This document shows, piece by piece, positions 24,241-38,872 of a DNA stretch of 64,000 nt. How positions within the stretch are numbered: position 1 is the first letter of the stretch; every line of letters begins with the position of its first letter. A program made the translations under genes and the position numbers. The notes below the pieces were generated by a model, which had not been told where the DNA came from, did no database searches, and saw only the letters and a program-made list of their open reading frames with translations. The DNA is from Nissolia schottii (Eukaryota; Streptophyta; Magnoliopsida; Fabales; Fabaceae): NCBI GenBank assembly GCA_003254905.1, contig QANU01029220.1, positions 505,118-569,117 of the forward strand, in the 5' to 3' direction.

Positions 24241-24860
24241 TTTAGGCCATGTGTGAAAGTTTTATGAAGTGTGGAGAAGGATGGCTACTAATGGCTGGGA
24301 AGGGGAGGCAAGGAGGGACATGTACATAATTTGGGTGGCAAGTTAGTTAGGGACAAAGTGACCCTCCATGGCCATTCCATTCCATTCTACTAACCTTGGA
24401 GAGGTTTTAACTGCTCTTTTGGTCACATTTTACGTGGACCAAATATGCCCTTTAGTGCACAAAACCAATCCTCTCTCCCACCATTTGTTTAGGTCATTTC
24501 ACTAACCACCTATGGCACATTTTTAATTTATATTTTACACCCCACTAATTCGATTACTATTAAATCTCACATTCTCATATCTTAAAAATAAAAAAATGTG
24601 ACTGGGTAGACATGGAGTGTGAAACCTACTAGTAAATAATAATAATAATAATAATGACTTTGATTACTTTTAAGAATAGTGTAGTCATTTTATTAAATTT
24701 AGACTCCTTGACTCCCAAATTGGAGGCATAACAATTCTTACAAATTTAATGACAAGAAAATTAATAACTCCGAAACACACTTTCCACTCAAGTAGCCTCT
24801 CCTACCATGGGACTCTTTCACTAGCCATTGATCCAAACACACCCTAAAACACTAGTCAAT
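24241..24860. mobile_element. possible DNA transposon or MITE inside the CDC48C pseudogene
   Basis: The segment occupies the place where D1 Walker B coding sequence should be. Its left edge (TTTAGGCCATGTGTGAAAG) and right edge (CCAAACACACCCTAAA) form an imperfect inverted repeat of the TTTAGGG-TGTGTTTGG class seen on plant DNA transposons. There is no open frame. An (AAT)n stretch is at about 24633-24654. Ends and target duplication are uncertain. Confidence 0.4.
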
Positions 24861-25340
24861 TGGAGCTAATACAAAAGCGAACAAAAGAGAAACGAGTATA
24901 AACTAACACATTACATGGTTATCAAATATACCTGGGATCCAAGAAAGGACCTCAGTAGCAGATACGGAATGAAGTGGAAGGCCAGTCTCGTTAGCAATAG
25001 CATTAGCCAATTTGGTCTTTCCACAACCAGGTGGTCCATGCAACAAGATCCCAGTTATAGGCCTCACCCCCAAATTTCTTAGCAAATCGCCCCATCACCT
25101 CCTTCCACAGTTGCTTCAAAATCTCTCTCATCCCACCAAAATACCTAAACCTCGGCCCTTACTTCTCCTCCTCAACATCACCGCCGCCTCCGCCGCCGCC
25201 GGAATTTACCTTATTATTAGAATTAGTAGCCTTGCTACTATTATTGGCCATCCCATATTCGGGGTTCTTTTCCTCCGGCGGCATTATGCTAATCAAAAGG
25301 TCCTATTTGAATTTGAACGAAGATATTATTCCCGATTAAT

Positions 25341-26450
25341 GAGGAAGGAGGAGGTTATGAGGACGTTAGTGTCGTTGCATGAAAAATGTCACGGAGATAT
25401 GCTATTTGGCTCGATAAACAACTACGAATGTGCACGAACAAAAGGCCAGGCCCGAAGTAATGCTAGCAAGACTCGTTTCGGGGCTAGATAATTTTAATAT
25501 GGGATATATTTGAATTGAATTTAAACATCTTATAACAGAACTAATGACTATGGTAGTGTTTTTTTTTTAATATTTTTTTTATACATACTATGACAGTGTT
25601 TTAAATGAACTAAATTTGATTTATAATTTAAATTTTATGTTTAGAATGGGAAAATTTTGAATTTGTTTAGAGATTAATTATTGTGTTTGTAATACGATAG
25701 ATTATGTTTTGTTTTTTTAGAGGACAGTAGAATATGGTTGAAATGATTAAAAATAGAAAAATTTAATATTAAGAACAGTTATTAATCAAGACAAATGACC
25801 AATTATATCAAAATTAATAAAAGTAATACCTTACTAAAAATTATTTAGGGAGAAGAACCAATATTATACCTTATACCTATTTTCTAATATAAGTCGTGCG
25901 CTATGGAACTTCAAGTTTGTGTTAAGAAATTGGCTCACGTATATATCTTGATAAAATTGTAATTGATTTTATTTATAAATACTTTTTAGATGTATATCTA
26001 TTAGATAAATATTAAAAAAAATTGGACAAAGATAGACTAATTGGACATTTTTTTAGTTCACTTAATTATGTCCACTATAGGGACAGTTGAACACGACTCT
26101 AAACGCTTAGTGCAATGTAGGATTAACCACATATAAATATTCAATTTAAAAATATTTAAATTATAAATATGGATGATTTGTTGGGAAATTGATAATCTAA
26201 TAAGATATTCATAAATATGTTGGGATATAGCGCTTATGTTATATAATATGTTCAATTCTTAATGCAGGGAGTTGTCCTTAGGAAGAATTGAAAAATGCGA
26301 TGTAATACCTGGCTGAACTTGAGGGCGGGCTACTGGAGGTTGGATACCGAGTTTGATCAGTGTTAATTTTATTGTTGCAGGTCAAGTTGAAATCAATGTG
26401 ATGACAAAGGGTTTAAAAAAATTCATTTTTGCTACATTTAGATTGTGTTA
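25341..26450. other. AT-rich intergenic DNA
   Basis: No gene recognised. The part next to 25340 may be decayed N-terminal sequence of the CDC48C pseudogene, since weak similarity fades out gradually. Confidence 0.5.
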
Positions 26451-27178
26451 CATAGGGGTGAACACGGGTCGTACCCAACCCGCCGATCCGCCAAATCCGA
26501 CCCAATCCGACCCGGGCGGGTCGGATTTGGCGGGGCGGCGGGTCAGACCCGCGCTACCCGCTGAAGTTGACGGGTCGAGTCTCGGGTTCAAAACTCTAAA
26601 ACCGACCTGACCCGTACCCGCCTATATATTACATTTTTATTTTGTAACCCTAATGCAGCCTTTCACTTTCACAAATCACACTCACAGTTTCACTCTCTCA
26701 CAGTCCCAGTCCCCACCTTTCCTTAGCCTTCTTCACCCGTGCGCTTCTGCCACGCCGCCGCCCCCGTGTGCATCACCTCTCCTTCGCCTTCGCCCTCGTC
26801 CCCTCTACCTCGCCTTCGCGGCTTCGCCCCCGTCCCCTCCGCGCCTTCGCGGCTTTCCCTTTTTCTCCCACTGCCACCACCGTGTCCCTCGGACCTCCGC
26901 CAGGCTGCCACCACAGGTTTGATTTCATTTTCCCTCGGCCACTATTTGCTCAAGCTTCGTCCTCACCCCGCGACCCCGGCGAAGGCCAATCTGCGACCGC
27001 GACCACCTCGCGACCCCGAGTCTGCCACCGCGACCCCACTCCGCGACCCCGCAGCCACCCCTAATTCAACCCTAATTTTGCTTTTGCTGTGTGACTCTGT
27101 CTATGTGTGTGGGGGGGCTGGGTTGTTTGCTCTGTGTGTGTGTGTGGGCTGGGCTGTTTGCTTCTGGTTTTTTTTTTT
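26451..27178 (+). mobile_element. GC-rich terminal part of a probable hAT-type transposon, running into the assembly gap
   Basis: An abrupt switch from AT-rich DNA to TAGGGGTGAACACGGGTCG followed by clustered GACCC/GGGTC and CCCGCC motifs in both orientations (to about 26630) resembles the subterminal regions of plant hAT/Ac-like elements. A CT/CCG-rich stretch follows (26650-27060), then a GT-rich stretch into a poly-T at the gap. The open frames here are composition artefacts. The other terminus would be inside the N run. Confidence 0.45.
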
Positions 27179-28135
27179 NNNNNNNNNNNNNNNNNNNNNN
27201 NNNNNNNNNNNNNNNNNNNNNNNNNNNNNNNNNNNNNNNNNNNNNNNNNNNNNNNNNNNNNNNNNNNNNNNNNNNNNNNNNNNNNNNNNNNNNNNNNNNN
27301 NNNNNNNNNNNNNNNNNNNNNNNNNNNNNNNNNNNNNNNNNNNNNNNNNNNNNNNNNNNNNNNNNNNNNNNNNNNNNNNNNNNNNNNNNNNNNNNNNNNN
27401 NNNNNNNNNNNNNNNNNNNNNNNNNNNNNNNNNNNNNNNNNNNNNNNNNNNNNNNNNNNNNNNNNNNNNNNNNNNNNNNNNNNNNNNNNNNNNNNNNNNN
27501 NNNNNNNNNNNNNNNNNNNNNNNNNNNNNNNNNNNNNNNNNNNNNNNNNNNNNNNNNNNNNNNNNNNNNNNNNNNNNNNNNNNNNNNNNNNNNNNNNNNN
27601 NNNNNNNNNNNNNNNNNNNNNNNNNNNNNNNNNNNNNNNNNNNNNNNNNNNNNNNNNNNNNNNNNNNNNNNNNNNNNNNNNNNNNNNNNNNNNNNNNNNN
27701 NNNNNNNNNNNNNNNNNNNNNNNNNNNNNNNNNNNNNNNNNNNNNNNNNNNNNNNNNNNNNNNNNNNNNNNNNNNNNNNNNNNNNNNNNNNNNNNNNNNN
27801 NNNNNNNNNNNNNNNNNNNNNNNNNNNNNNNNNNNNNNNNNNNNNNNNNNNNNNNNNNNNNNNNNNNNNNNNNNNNNNNNNNNNNNNNNNNNNNNNNNNN
27901 NNNNNNNNNNNNNNNNNNNNNNNNNNNNNNNNNNNNNNNNNNNNNNNNNNNNNNNNNNNNNNNNNNNNNNNNNNNNNNNNNNNNNNNNNNNNNNNNNNNN
28001 NNNNNNNNNNNNNNNNNNNNNNNNNNNNNNNNNNNNNNNNNNNNNNNNNNNNNNNNNNNNNNNNNNNNNNNNNNNNNNNNNNNNNNNNNNNNNNNNNNNN
28101 NNNNNNNNNNNNNNNNNNNNNNNNNNNNNNNNNNN
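27179..28135. other. assembly gap, 957 N
   Basis: Unknown sequence flanked by poly-T on the left and by coding sequence of the dehydrogenase-like gene on the right. It hides that gene's start codon and promoter and perhaps the body of a transposon. The true length is not known from the N count. Confidence 0.99.
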
Positions 28136-29050
28136 CCAACCAAAACCCGCATTGGGTGGATAGGCATTGGCGTCATGGGTGGTGCCATGGCCTCTCGCCT
28201 CCTCTCCGCCGGCTACTCCCTCACCGTCTACGCCCGCCACCCATCCAAGTCTCTTCCTTTGCAATCCCAAGGTGCCCGTCTCGCCGATTCCCCGAAGCAA
28301 CTCGCTCTCTGCAGCGACGTTGTGTTCACCATGTTGGGACGCCCACCAGATGTTCGATCAATTGTCTTAGACACCAATGCTGCCAATGGCAGTGGCATTG
28401 GCAATGGCCTTCTTTCTTGGCTGAGACCTGGTTGTGTCGCCATTGACATGACCAGCAGCCACCCTGATCTTGCAAGGGAGATATTCGCTGCGGCACGCGA
28501 AAGGGGCTGTTGGTCGGTGGATGCACCAGTTTCTGGGGGTGACATCGGTGCTAGAGATGGCAAGTTGGCAATTTTCACAGGCGGGGATTGTGCGGTGGTG
28601 AAATGGTTAGAGTCCTTGTTTGAGATTCTGGGGAAGGTTACTTATATGGGCCAAGCTGGTTGTGGGCAGAGCTGCAAGATAGCCAATCAGATCGCCATAA
28701 GTTCGAGTTTGGTTGGGTTGAGTGAAGGTTTGGCGTTTGCAGGGCAGGCAGGGCTTGATGCGAAGAAGTTCTTGGAAGCAATCAGAGGTGGGGAAGCAGG
28801 GTCTAATGCACTGGAGTTGTTTGGGGAGAGGATGATTGGAAGGAATTGGGGTGGTGGCTTTGTTGGTTACATGGTGAAGGATTTGGGGATGGGGGTGGAT
28901 GCTGTGGAGGAAGGTGAGGATGGTAAGGTTGTGGTGCTGCCTGGGGCCTCGTTGAACAAGCAGCTGTTTTCTGCCATGGTAGCTATTGGGAATGGAATGC
29001 ATGGCCCTCAGGGTCTCATCACTGTTATAGACAGGATAAATGGAAAATGA
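28136..29050 (+). CDS. 3-hydroxyisobutyrate dehydrogenase-like (beta-hydroxyacid dehydrogenase family), 5' end in gap
   Basis: NAD(P)-dependent oxidoreductase of the 3-HIBADH/glyoxylate-reductase superfamily; plant members act on 3-hydroxyisobutyrate (valine breakdown) or on succinic semialdehyde/glyoxylate. 304 residues are visible without introns. The Rossmann dinucleotide motif G-x-G-x-x-G is at the very start (IGWIGIGVMGGAMASRLL). The substrate motif DAPVSGGDIGARDGKL and the catalytic lysine (visible residue 181, GQSCKIANQ) are present. Family length near 320-335 means only about 15-30 residues are lost in the gap. It lacks anything I can use to decide mitochondrial versus cytosolic location, because the targeting end is hidden. 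It converges with CDC48C (594 bases between stops) and sits between that gene and its broken copy. Confidence 0.93.
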   Translation, partial: PTKTRIGWIGIGVMGGAMASRLLSAGYSLTVYARHPSKSLPLQSQGARLADSPKQLALCSDVVFTMLGRPPDVRSIVLDTNAANGSGIGNGLLSWLRPGCVAIDMTSSHPDLAREIFAAARERGCWSVDAPVSGGDIGARDGKLAIFTGGDCAVVKWLESLFEILGKVTYMGQAGCGQSCKIANQIAISSSLVGLSEGLAFAGQAGLDAKKFLEAIRGGEAGSNALELFGERMIGRNWGGGFVGYMVKDLGMGVDAVEEGEDGKVVVLPGASLNKQLFSAMVAIGNGMHGPQGLITVIDRINGK

Positions 29051-29643
29051 ATCTCTCCTTTCTAACCTTGGTTTTGCCGTTGTTATAGAGGGGGAAATAG
29101 AGTTCTCTTTGGTTCATATTTTGAAGACATGTAGTGGACTATCATTCAGGTTTTGTTCTGCTCGCAATGCCTCTATGATGAGAGGTTGGTTAAAATTATG
29201 TAAGTTGTGCATTGCCGAAATTCAAATCTGTCCCAGATGTAAATTTTGATTTTTATTTTTTCTTGCCCTGGAACCATCGATTATGGAAGATATTTTAAGT
29301 CAATATATAGATATAGGTGAATTATAGATATCACAATTGAAGTGGTATTTGAAATGATAAGAGCCAAACCATATGGTCCATTACAATTGCATAAAAACCC
29401 AAGATCTTAATTTTCTTTATAATTTGTGACATGCCCAAGGAAACAGGCACATTGTAGGAACATTGTTCACAACAACATTGAAAGGTAAAGCGAACCATGA
29501 ATAACAACATTTAGCCAAAATTATATCCTGCTTGCAGGAAACATGTACAATCTCATAAAATAAAATAAAATAAACTCTTTCTTTTCCCCCTATCCTGAAA
29601 AGAATGTGATGACCTACTATAAAAACAGTCACTGCCATGCTCC
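29051..29643. other. convergent 3' intergenic region
   Basis: Three-prime ends of the dehydrogenase-like gene (+) and CDC48C (-). AT-rich; no other gene is seen. Confidence 0.6.
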
Positions 29644-33918
<4,275 letters not shown>

Positions 33919-36570
33919 GCTATGCCTTGTTCCACTGATAAACCCTAATAATCGAAACGGTGCGTTTCCATAATATTATTTTTTTCTCAATTTTCTTGTG
34001 GTTATATTATTTTGGAGTCAACCGTCGCTTTCTTCTTTTTCCTTATTAACGGTTGTTTATCTCTTTTTATACATATTAATAAGGTTTATTACATAAATAT
34101 AAATTAAGGATTATGAGTTTAATGTCTTGCACATTTTTCTTTTTGTGTTAGTAGATTAGTGAGGTCATGAGTGGGATTAGTAACCTATGAGTTAGTAGGA
34201 TTATGAGAAAATTACACAACTTTTGGAGTAATATTGCACGATCAAAATCCTCTCAGGCCATGAGAGGGTCATTCGGTCATGTTTGAATCTCTACCTTTTA
34301 TTATTAATATGAGCAAAGTTATATTAATATGAGGAGGTTACGTTGATTTATAATATACATCTATAATATATAATTAAAAGTCTTTCACTAACATTGTTAT
34401 GTGATTCTTTTTTAATTTTTTATTTATAATTATAATTATTCTTTCATTACTAATTTATTTTATTAGTGTTATTTCAATATAACTATTATCTTACATGTTT
34501 TAAAGTTTGTTTTAATTACTATAAATACTATTTATTGTATTTTTAACCTTTCATTTTGCTCGACACTTTAACTTTTCATTTTCAATAGCTATATGTAAAA
34601 AATCAAAGCGTAACAATTTTTAATATTAGCATGCATGCAATGTATAAAATAGTTTGTTTATAAACATATCCAAGAAGGGGAAAAAATTACACTTTAATTT
34701 ATGTATTTAATAAGGAAAAAAATGTTATCAAAGTATAGTTATGGTTGCTTTAAGTATTATTTTATTAAAAACCTACACAGTGAAAATTATAAATATTTTT
34801 CACATCGTAAAAATAATTTATTTTAAAATATGATTTTTTTTTATCTAATCTATTTATATAAAGTTTAATGTACATTAAAATTAAATTACACAAATTTATT
34901 ATTATTTTAACATGTATCATAATTATATTTAAATTATCTTGAGGCCTTGACCCACCACACCACCACCATTAGAAAACGGAAGAGGTACATGGCATTCACT
35001 AAGACATTACACAACTAACAACTATTCCTAGCTTCTTTCAAGGAGAAAAGGGTTTTGATAGATGCTTATTAAGCGGGTTAAAGCATAGATGGTTCTTGAA
35101 GGCTAGATCCATGTTGATGATTGATGAACTAATCTCAGTTAGAAAAGAAGAAACGGTTAATCAATAACTAAAATCAGTTAATTGAAAGGGTTATCTTCTT
35201 TATTATAATTGGTTAAGGTTATATCTTCTTTACTGATATGTTCTCCCTGATTTTTTTACTAAGTCAATTTGATTTGATTTATCACTTTTTAGATCATTTT
35301 GTGATGATAGATTTATTTATGTATATTATAATCTCTTTGTGACGTTACATACAAATGTTGGTAGAAACAAAATTCAGAAATCAATGATGTTGGATGTGGC
35401 TATATCAATTTTAATCTTTATTTTAGTATCTCATATTGAGTAGTTTGATTTAGGACATGCTGCGATTTTGCTTGTTTTAAAAAGTATGTTAATTGTTTAC
35501 TACGGAATATAATTTAAGTGAATATTTGAAAGATTATCAAATGTTCAAATAACAAATAATATCCAAAAGATTTGGTAGAGTTGATTCTATGTGTCGTCAT
35601 GGCATAAAATTTTAACAAGACAGTTCAATAAGTTAAAAACAATATTTTGCTACTTTTCATTTGATGTTTGCATATTTTTTGTATCTCCCAATCACCTTAT
35701 GCTTTTACTCATGGTTTGGATCTTTGAGATCTCTTCCTCATCAATTTTGGATGTGAACAACATTTTGTTAAAGTTAAAATAACAATTTTTTTTATAAGAC
35801 ATTTGAATCTTAAATTCTTATGTTTAAATTTGTCACTTTTAGAAATCTTTGTTCGCAAAATTTATTGATAATATTTATGGGTAACTAAAATGGTTTACGC
35901 ATCTTTATTTTTGACAATTATTTCATGATTTAGCAATTTATATGCAAAGTCATTATTATTTGCTAGAGATTTTGGTATCTTATTATGAAGACATATAGTT
36001 TTTGTAGACTTGGACCAATTAAACATTTTATCAAAGATATGTTTGTACATTTACTTTGCATTTGGACAAAGTATGATATTTACTTTGATTTGTGTTTTAC
36101 ACGTTAATAAAAAATGTAATCCTAAATAACGTTATATATTTCACAAAAAAATATGATTAAAGAGATAACAAATTATCCTTCAAAATTATCTTCTCATATC
36201 TTTGTATGTAGAATTAAGGTGTATCTAAATTAACACATACAAACTAATCATCTGGGATGCCCATGTCCAAACACTAGTAAAATGGCAAAGGTTGGGATAA
36301 AGTTAGATTTTGTTTAACCGATTATTTTGAATACTCCCACTTAAAATCTAATAAACACTATGTTAATAAGTTAATGGATCCTTCCTCTCATATATCTCGT
36401 ACTTACTTTATCACTAACCAATATGATTTTTTTTTACACTTATACTTAAAACTCAACCTAATATAATGTACACGTAGAATTCATTGACAATTGCTGTTAT
36501 TCATTTCATGATACGCAATGGGTTGGGCAGGAATCACTACCAAAGGATTCCCGCCTGTGAAGCCACAATG
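33919..36570. other. CDC48C promoter and AT-rich intergenic DNA
   Basis: The first 150 bases upstream of the start codon are the likely leader and core promoter. Beyond that the DNA is strongly AT-rich. I see no genes, structured RNAs or clear transposon ends. Confidence 0.5.
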
Positions 36571-36582
36571 AGGATGAGGGCG

Positions 36583-36720
36583 ATGCTAGGTTGCATCTAA
36601 TTCCTCCGTGACCTCCTTTTTTTTGAAAAAAAAATTCCCCCACCGAATTTCTCTTTTCTATAACTATATTTTCTTTTTGATGCTAAAGTTGGGTTCTTTT
36701 TTCGTTATTCCATGTTCATC
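36583..36720. repeat. direct repeat, copy 1 (partner at 38288-38425)
   Basis: It shares GCATCTAATTCC, CACCGAATTTCTCTTTTCT, TAACTATA and GATGCTAAAGTT blocks in the same order and spacing with 38288-38425. Divergence is moderate. Copies are 1.7 kb apart and bracket the coding-like segment at 37700-38240. Confidence 0.75.
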
Positions 36721-37699
36721 CCGTGGTTAGCACTATGCTTATTTAGATGTATGGTAGGGATCTTGAACCCTAATCCACCTTTAATGGCATTGATAATTCC
36801 CCCAATTTATTGTTTACCTTACATTATTCGAGCAGGTTGAATTGAAACGGATATTTGCAATTTGGGTATCAATTGATACTTCATCTTTTCACTTTATCTC
36901 AACGTATAATATGATTTTTAAAATATGAGTAAGTATTGATTATTAGATTTCATATCTACTGTTGTCCAATTACCTTAAAAATTGGTATGGTTGATTATCA
37001 ATATAATATTGCATAATTCAATGGATTGATTAAATTCAATTTGCATAACAAGGTTTTGAGAGGAATAAATGTAATATGACTTACTTCTACAATTAATAGA
37101 TCCTCACTCACACACATACATCATATACAAGCAAATTGGATGCCCTAGGACACTAAAGAAATTAAAATGAGATAAGATAACAAAATTCAAAAAAATTAAA
37201 AGTTTAAAAATGAAATACGCAGTTTGTGTTTTTTTTAAATGAGAATATCATATTGGTCCAAAAAATGTGATCAAAGGTGATTGAACTCGCACAACCATTT
37301 TATTAATAGTGTGTATATTTTATATATATATATANTACACTAGTTTAAGAAATCTAAAGAGCGCATCAATTTTTCTTCTTCTTTTTACCTTATTTAATGA
37401 ATAAGTGAAAATAATATTGAATAAAAGAAATAAGGTCATTAAATAAAGAAATTTTTATACGAGTACAATTCTAAACAATTGGATTTAATACACTGAACAA
37501 TATGTGGAGGAGTCCCGTGAACTTTATTCAAAGTACACACTTGCTTGTAGGTTACAAGCATGCATAATAATTAAGTTGGATTTCCTAGTGATTAGACACA
37601 CAACACAAGCCCCAACATTAAAACACAAAAATTACAATATTGTGAACCCAACTAAATGAAAAAGAAGAAAACTGTATAGTAAAGATACAGTTGTCTCCC
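36721..37699. other. AT-rich stretch
   Basis: Nothing recognisable. A (TA)n run with one N is at about 37318-37335. Confidence 0.5.
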
Positions 37700-37703
37700 C
37701 CTA

Positions 37704-38222
37704 AGTCTAATGATAGCAAAGATGGTCATCTGAGTAGTTTCCATCTAGTGGCAGTGAAAGATCGACAGGGTAGTGGAAGCGTTGTTTCATAAGGGCCCTA
37801 CATTCTCCTAAAACTTCAATAGTTCTTCGTAGTAACCAGTGGTTCAAAAGTCTTACCATCAGGTTGCAAGAAATTGTTAGGCTGCTTACTTCATCACCAT
37901 TATAGTTGCTCGCAGTAAACAGTGGTTCAGAAGTCTCATCATCCGCAACAAGTTGCAAGAAATTGCTAGGCGGCCTCTGATCAGTAGTGTTACTCTTTTT
38001 TGGAATGGGATTACAATTATAACTGCCCATCAAAAGCTTTTCATCATTGGAAACGGCAGTGGTTTAGGAACATTTTCCATGTAGCTGCACTCTTTTTCAC
38101 TCTCATACCACCGGTGCATGATATACTGAATGATGTAACCGTGATTGATGAAATTACCATTGCCGCCTCCCTTGAACGTTCCATCATTGGCAACAAGGCT
38201 TCTTCGCACAATATGGGTTCAT
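37704..38222 (-). pseudogene. unidentified coding-like segment, frameshifted
   Basis: I do not recognise the protein. On the minus strand a CTATATATA box (38258-38250) precedes an ATG at 38220. Coding-like peptide then appears in different frames: a segment with FKGGGNGNFINHGYIIQYIM and ending PLPFPMMKSF-stop, then an overlapping 108-codon frame starting 38033 (MMGSYNCNPIPKKSN). The latter holds an imperfect internal repeat: SNFLQLVADDETSEPLF and, in another frame, NNFLQPDGKTFEPLV. The frame changes between recognisable peptides suggest a decayed short gene. It could instead be a chance of repeat composition. Confidence 0.4.
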
Positions 38223-38287
38223 ATGGCTAAATCAGCGAAGCACGGGTTATATATAGCAGGACTGGAAAAGGGAAGCGTTGTTCTTCT

Positions 38288-38425
38288 GCTAGGTAATGCT
38301 AGCTAGCATCTAATTCCTTCATGAATCTTCTGTTTTTTTAATTTCCCCACCGAATTTCTCTTTTCTTTAACTATAATTTGTTCTCGATGCTAAAGTTTGA
38401 TTCTTATTTTTTATCCTTTTGTAAA
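38288..38425. repeat. direct repeat, copy 2 (partner at 36583-36720)
   Basis: See the partner. The repeat lies immediately 5' (minus strand) of the coding-like segment at 37704-38222. Confidence 0.75.
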
Positions 38426-38872
38426 GCACTGCAAGAGATGAGGAAGGAGTGCAAATAACATTGCTGAACAAGAAATTGACAACACTACACGTTCAGAATG
38501 AATTCTAATGGGACTCATGTGACAAGGATCAGGAACTATACAAACTATAAAGCTAATTTGTAATTACAGTTAATGTTGCCCTATAACAGTTGGTTGTATG
38601 ATTTTGATACACAAAAAAAAAATATACTAATATCCAATCTAATGTTTGCACCTTACCGAGTTAACAATCCCATAAGATGTCAAACTCGTTAAATGACAAC
38701 ACATTATTGGATAACAGTATAATTTTTTTTTTTAATTCACATTTACAATGAATCAAATTAAGTTGTTCCTGGTATGGTTTGTTTTATTTGGTCCATAAAT
38801 GAGTGTACCAACAACATTCTGTAATCCAGTATAAGGCTTTCGTTTCTGTTCTGTGGGAAAGGAAACAGAACA
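38426..38872. other. intergenic, 3' of phytoceramidase-like gene
   Basis: It holds the minus-strand gene's 3' UTR. No other feature seen. Confidence 0.5.

Larger units (their letters stand above)
21090..25340 (-). pseudogene. broken CDC48C (AAA-ATPase) copy
   Basis: Degraded duplicate of the intact gene at 29644-33918. Matching blocks on the minus strand: N-terminal linker and D1 Walker A (about 25330-24932), D1 downstream part (24035-23669), inter-domain exon (about 23473-23324), D2 Walker A exon (22886-22770), [20 protein letters not shown] exon (22661-22557), a decayed exon 6 (about 22100-22042), the D2 arginine-finger exon (21985-21781) and the last two exons (about 21360-21095). Disabling changes: most of the N-terminus is absent; in the linker a TAA replaces a Glu codon in line with the intact copy; the D1 Walker B/sensor part (about 70 codons) is gone and replaced by unrelated sequence; the exon equivalent to LLIELDGAEQRRG is missing; the arginine finger region reads KRPPRFSR where the intact copy has LRPGRFGK. 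Several splice sites survive, so partial transcripts are possible. Confidence 0.92.

Noticed and set aside
25012..25491. 159-codon plus frame opposite the CDC48C pseudogene
   Set aside because: Antisense shadow of the conserved Walker A and linker sequence; no family character.
26739..29050. Long open frames on both strands running through 27179-28135
   Set aside because: They are open only because N codons are not stops. Only the part from 28136 is real coding.
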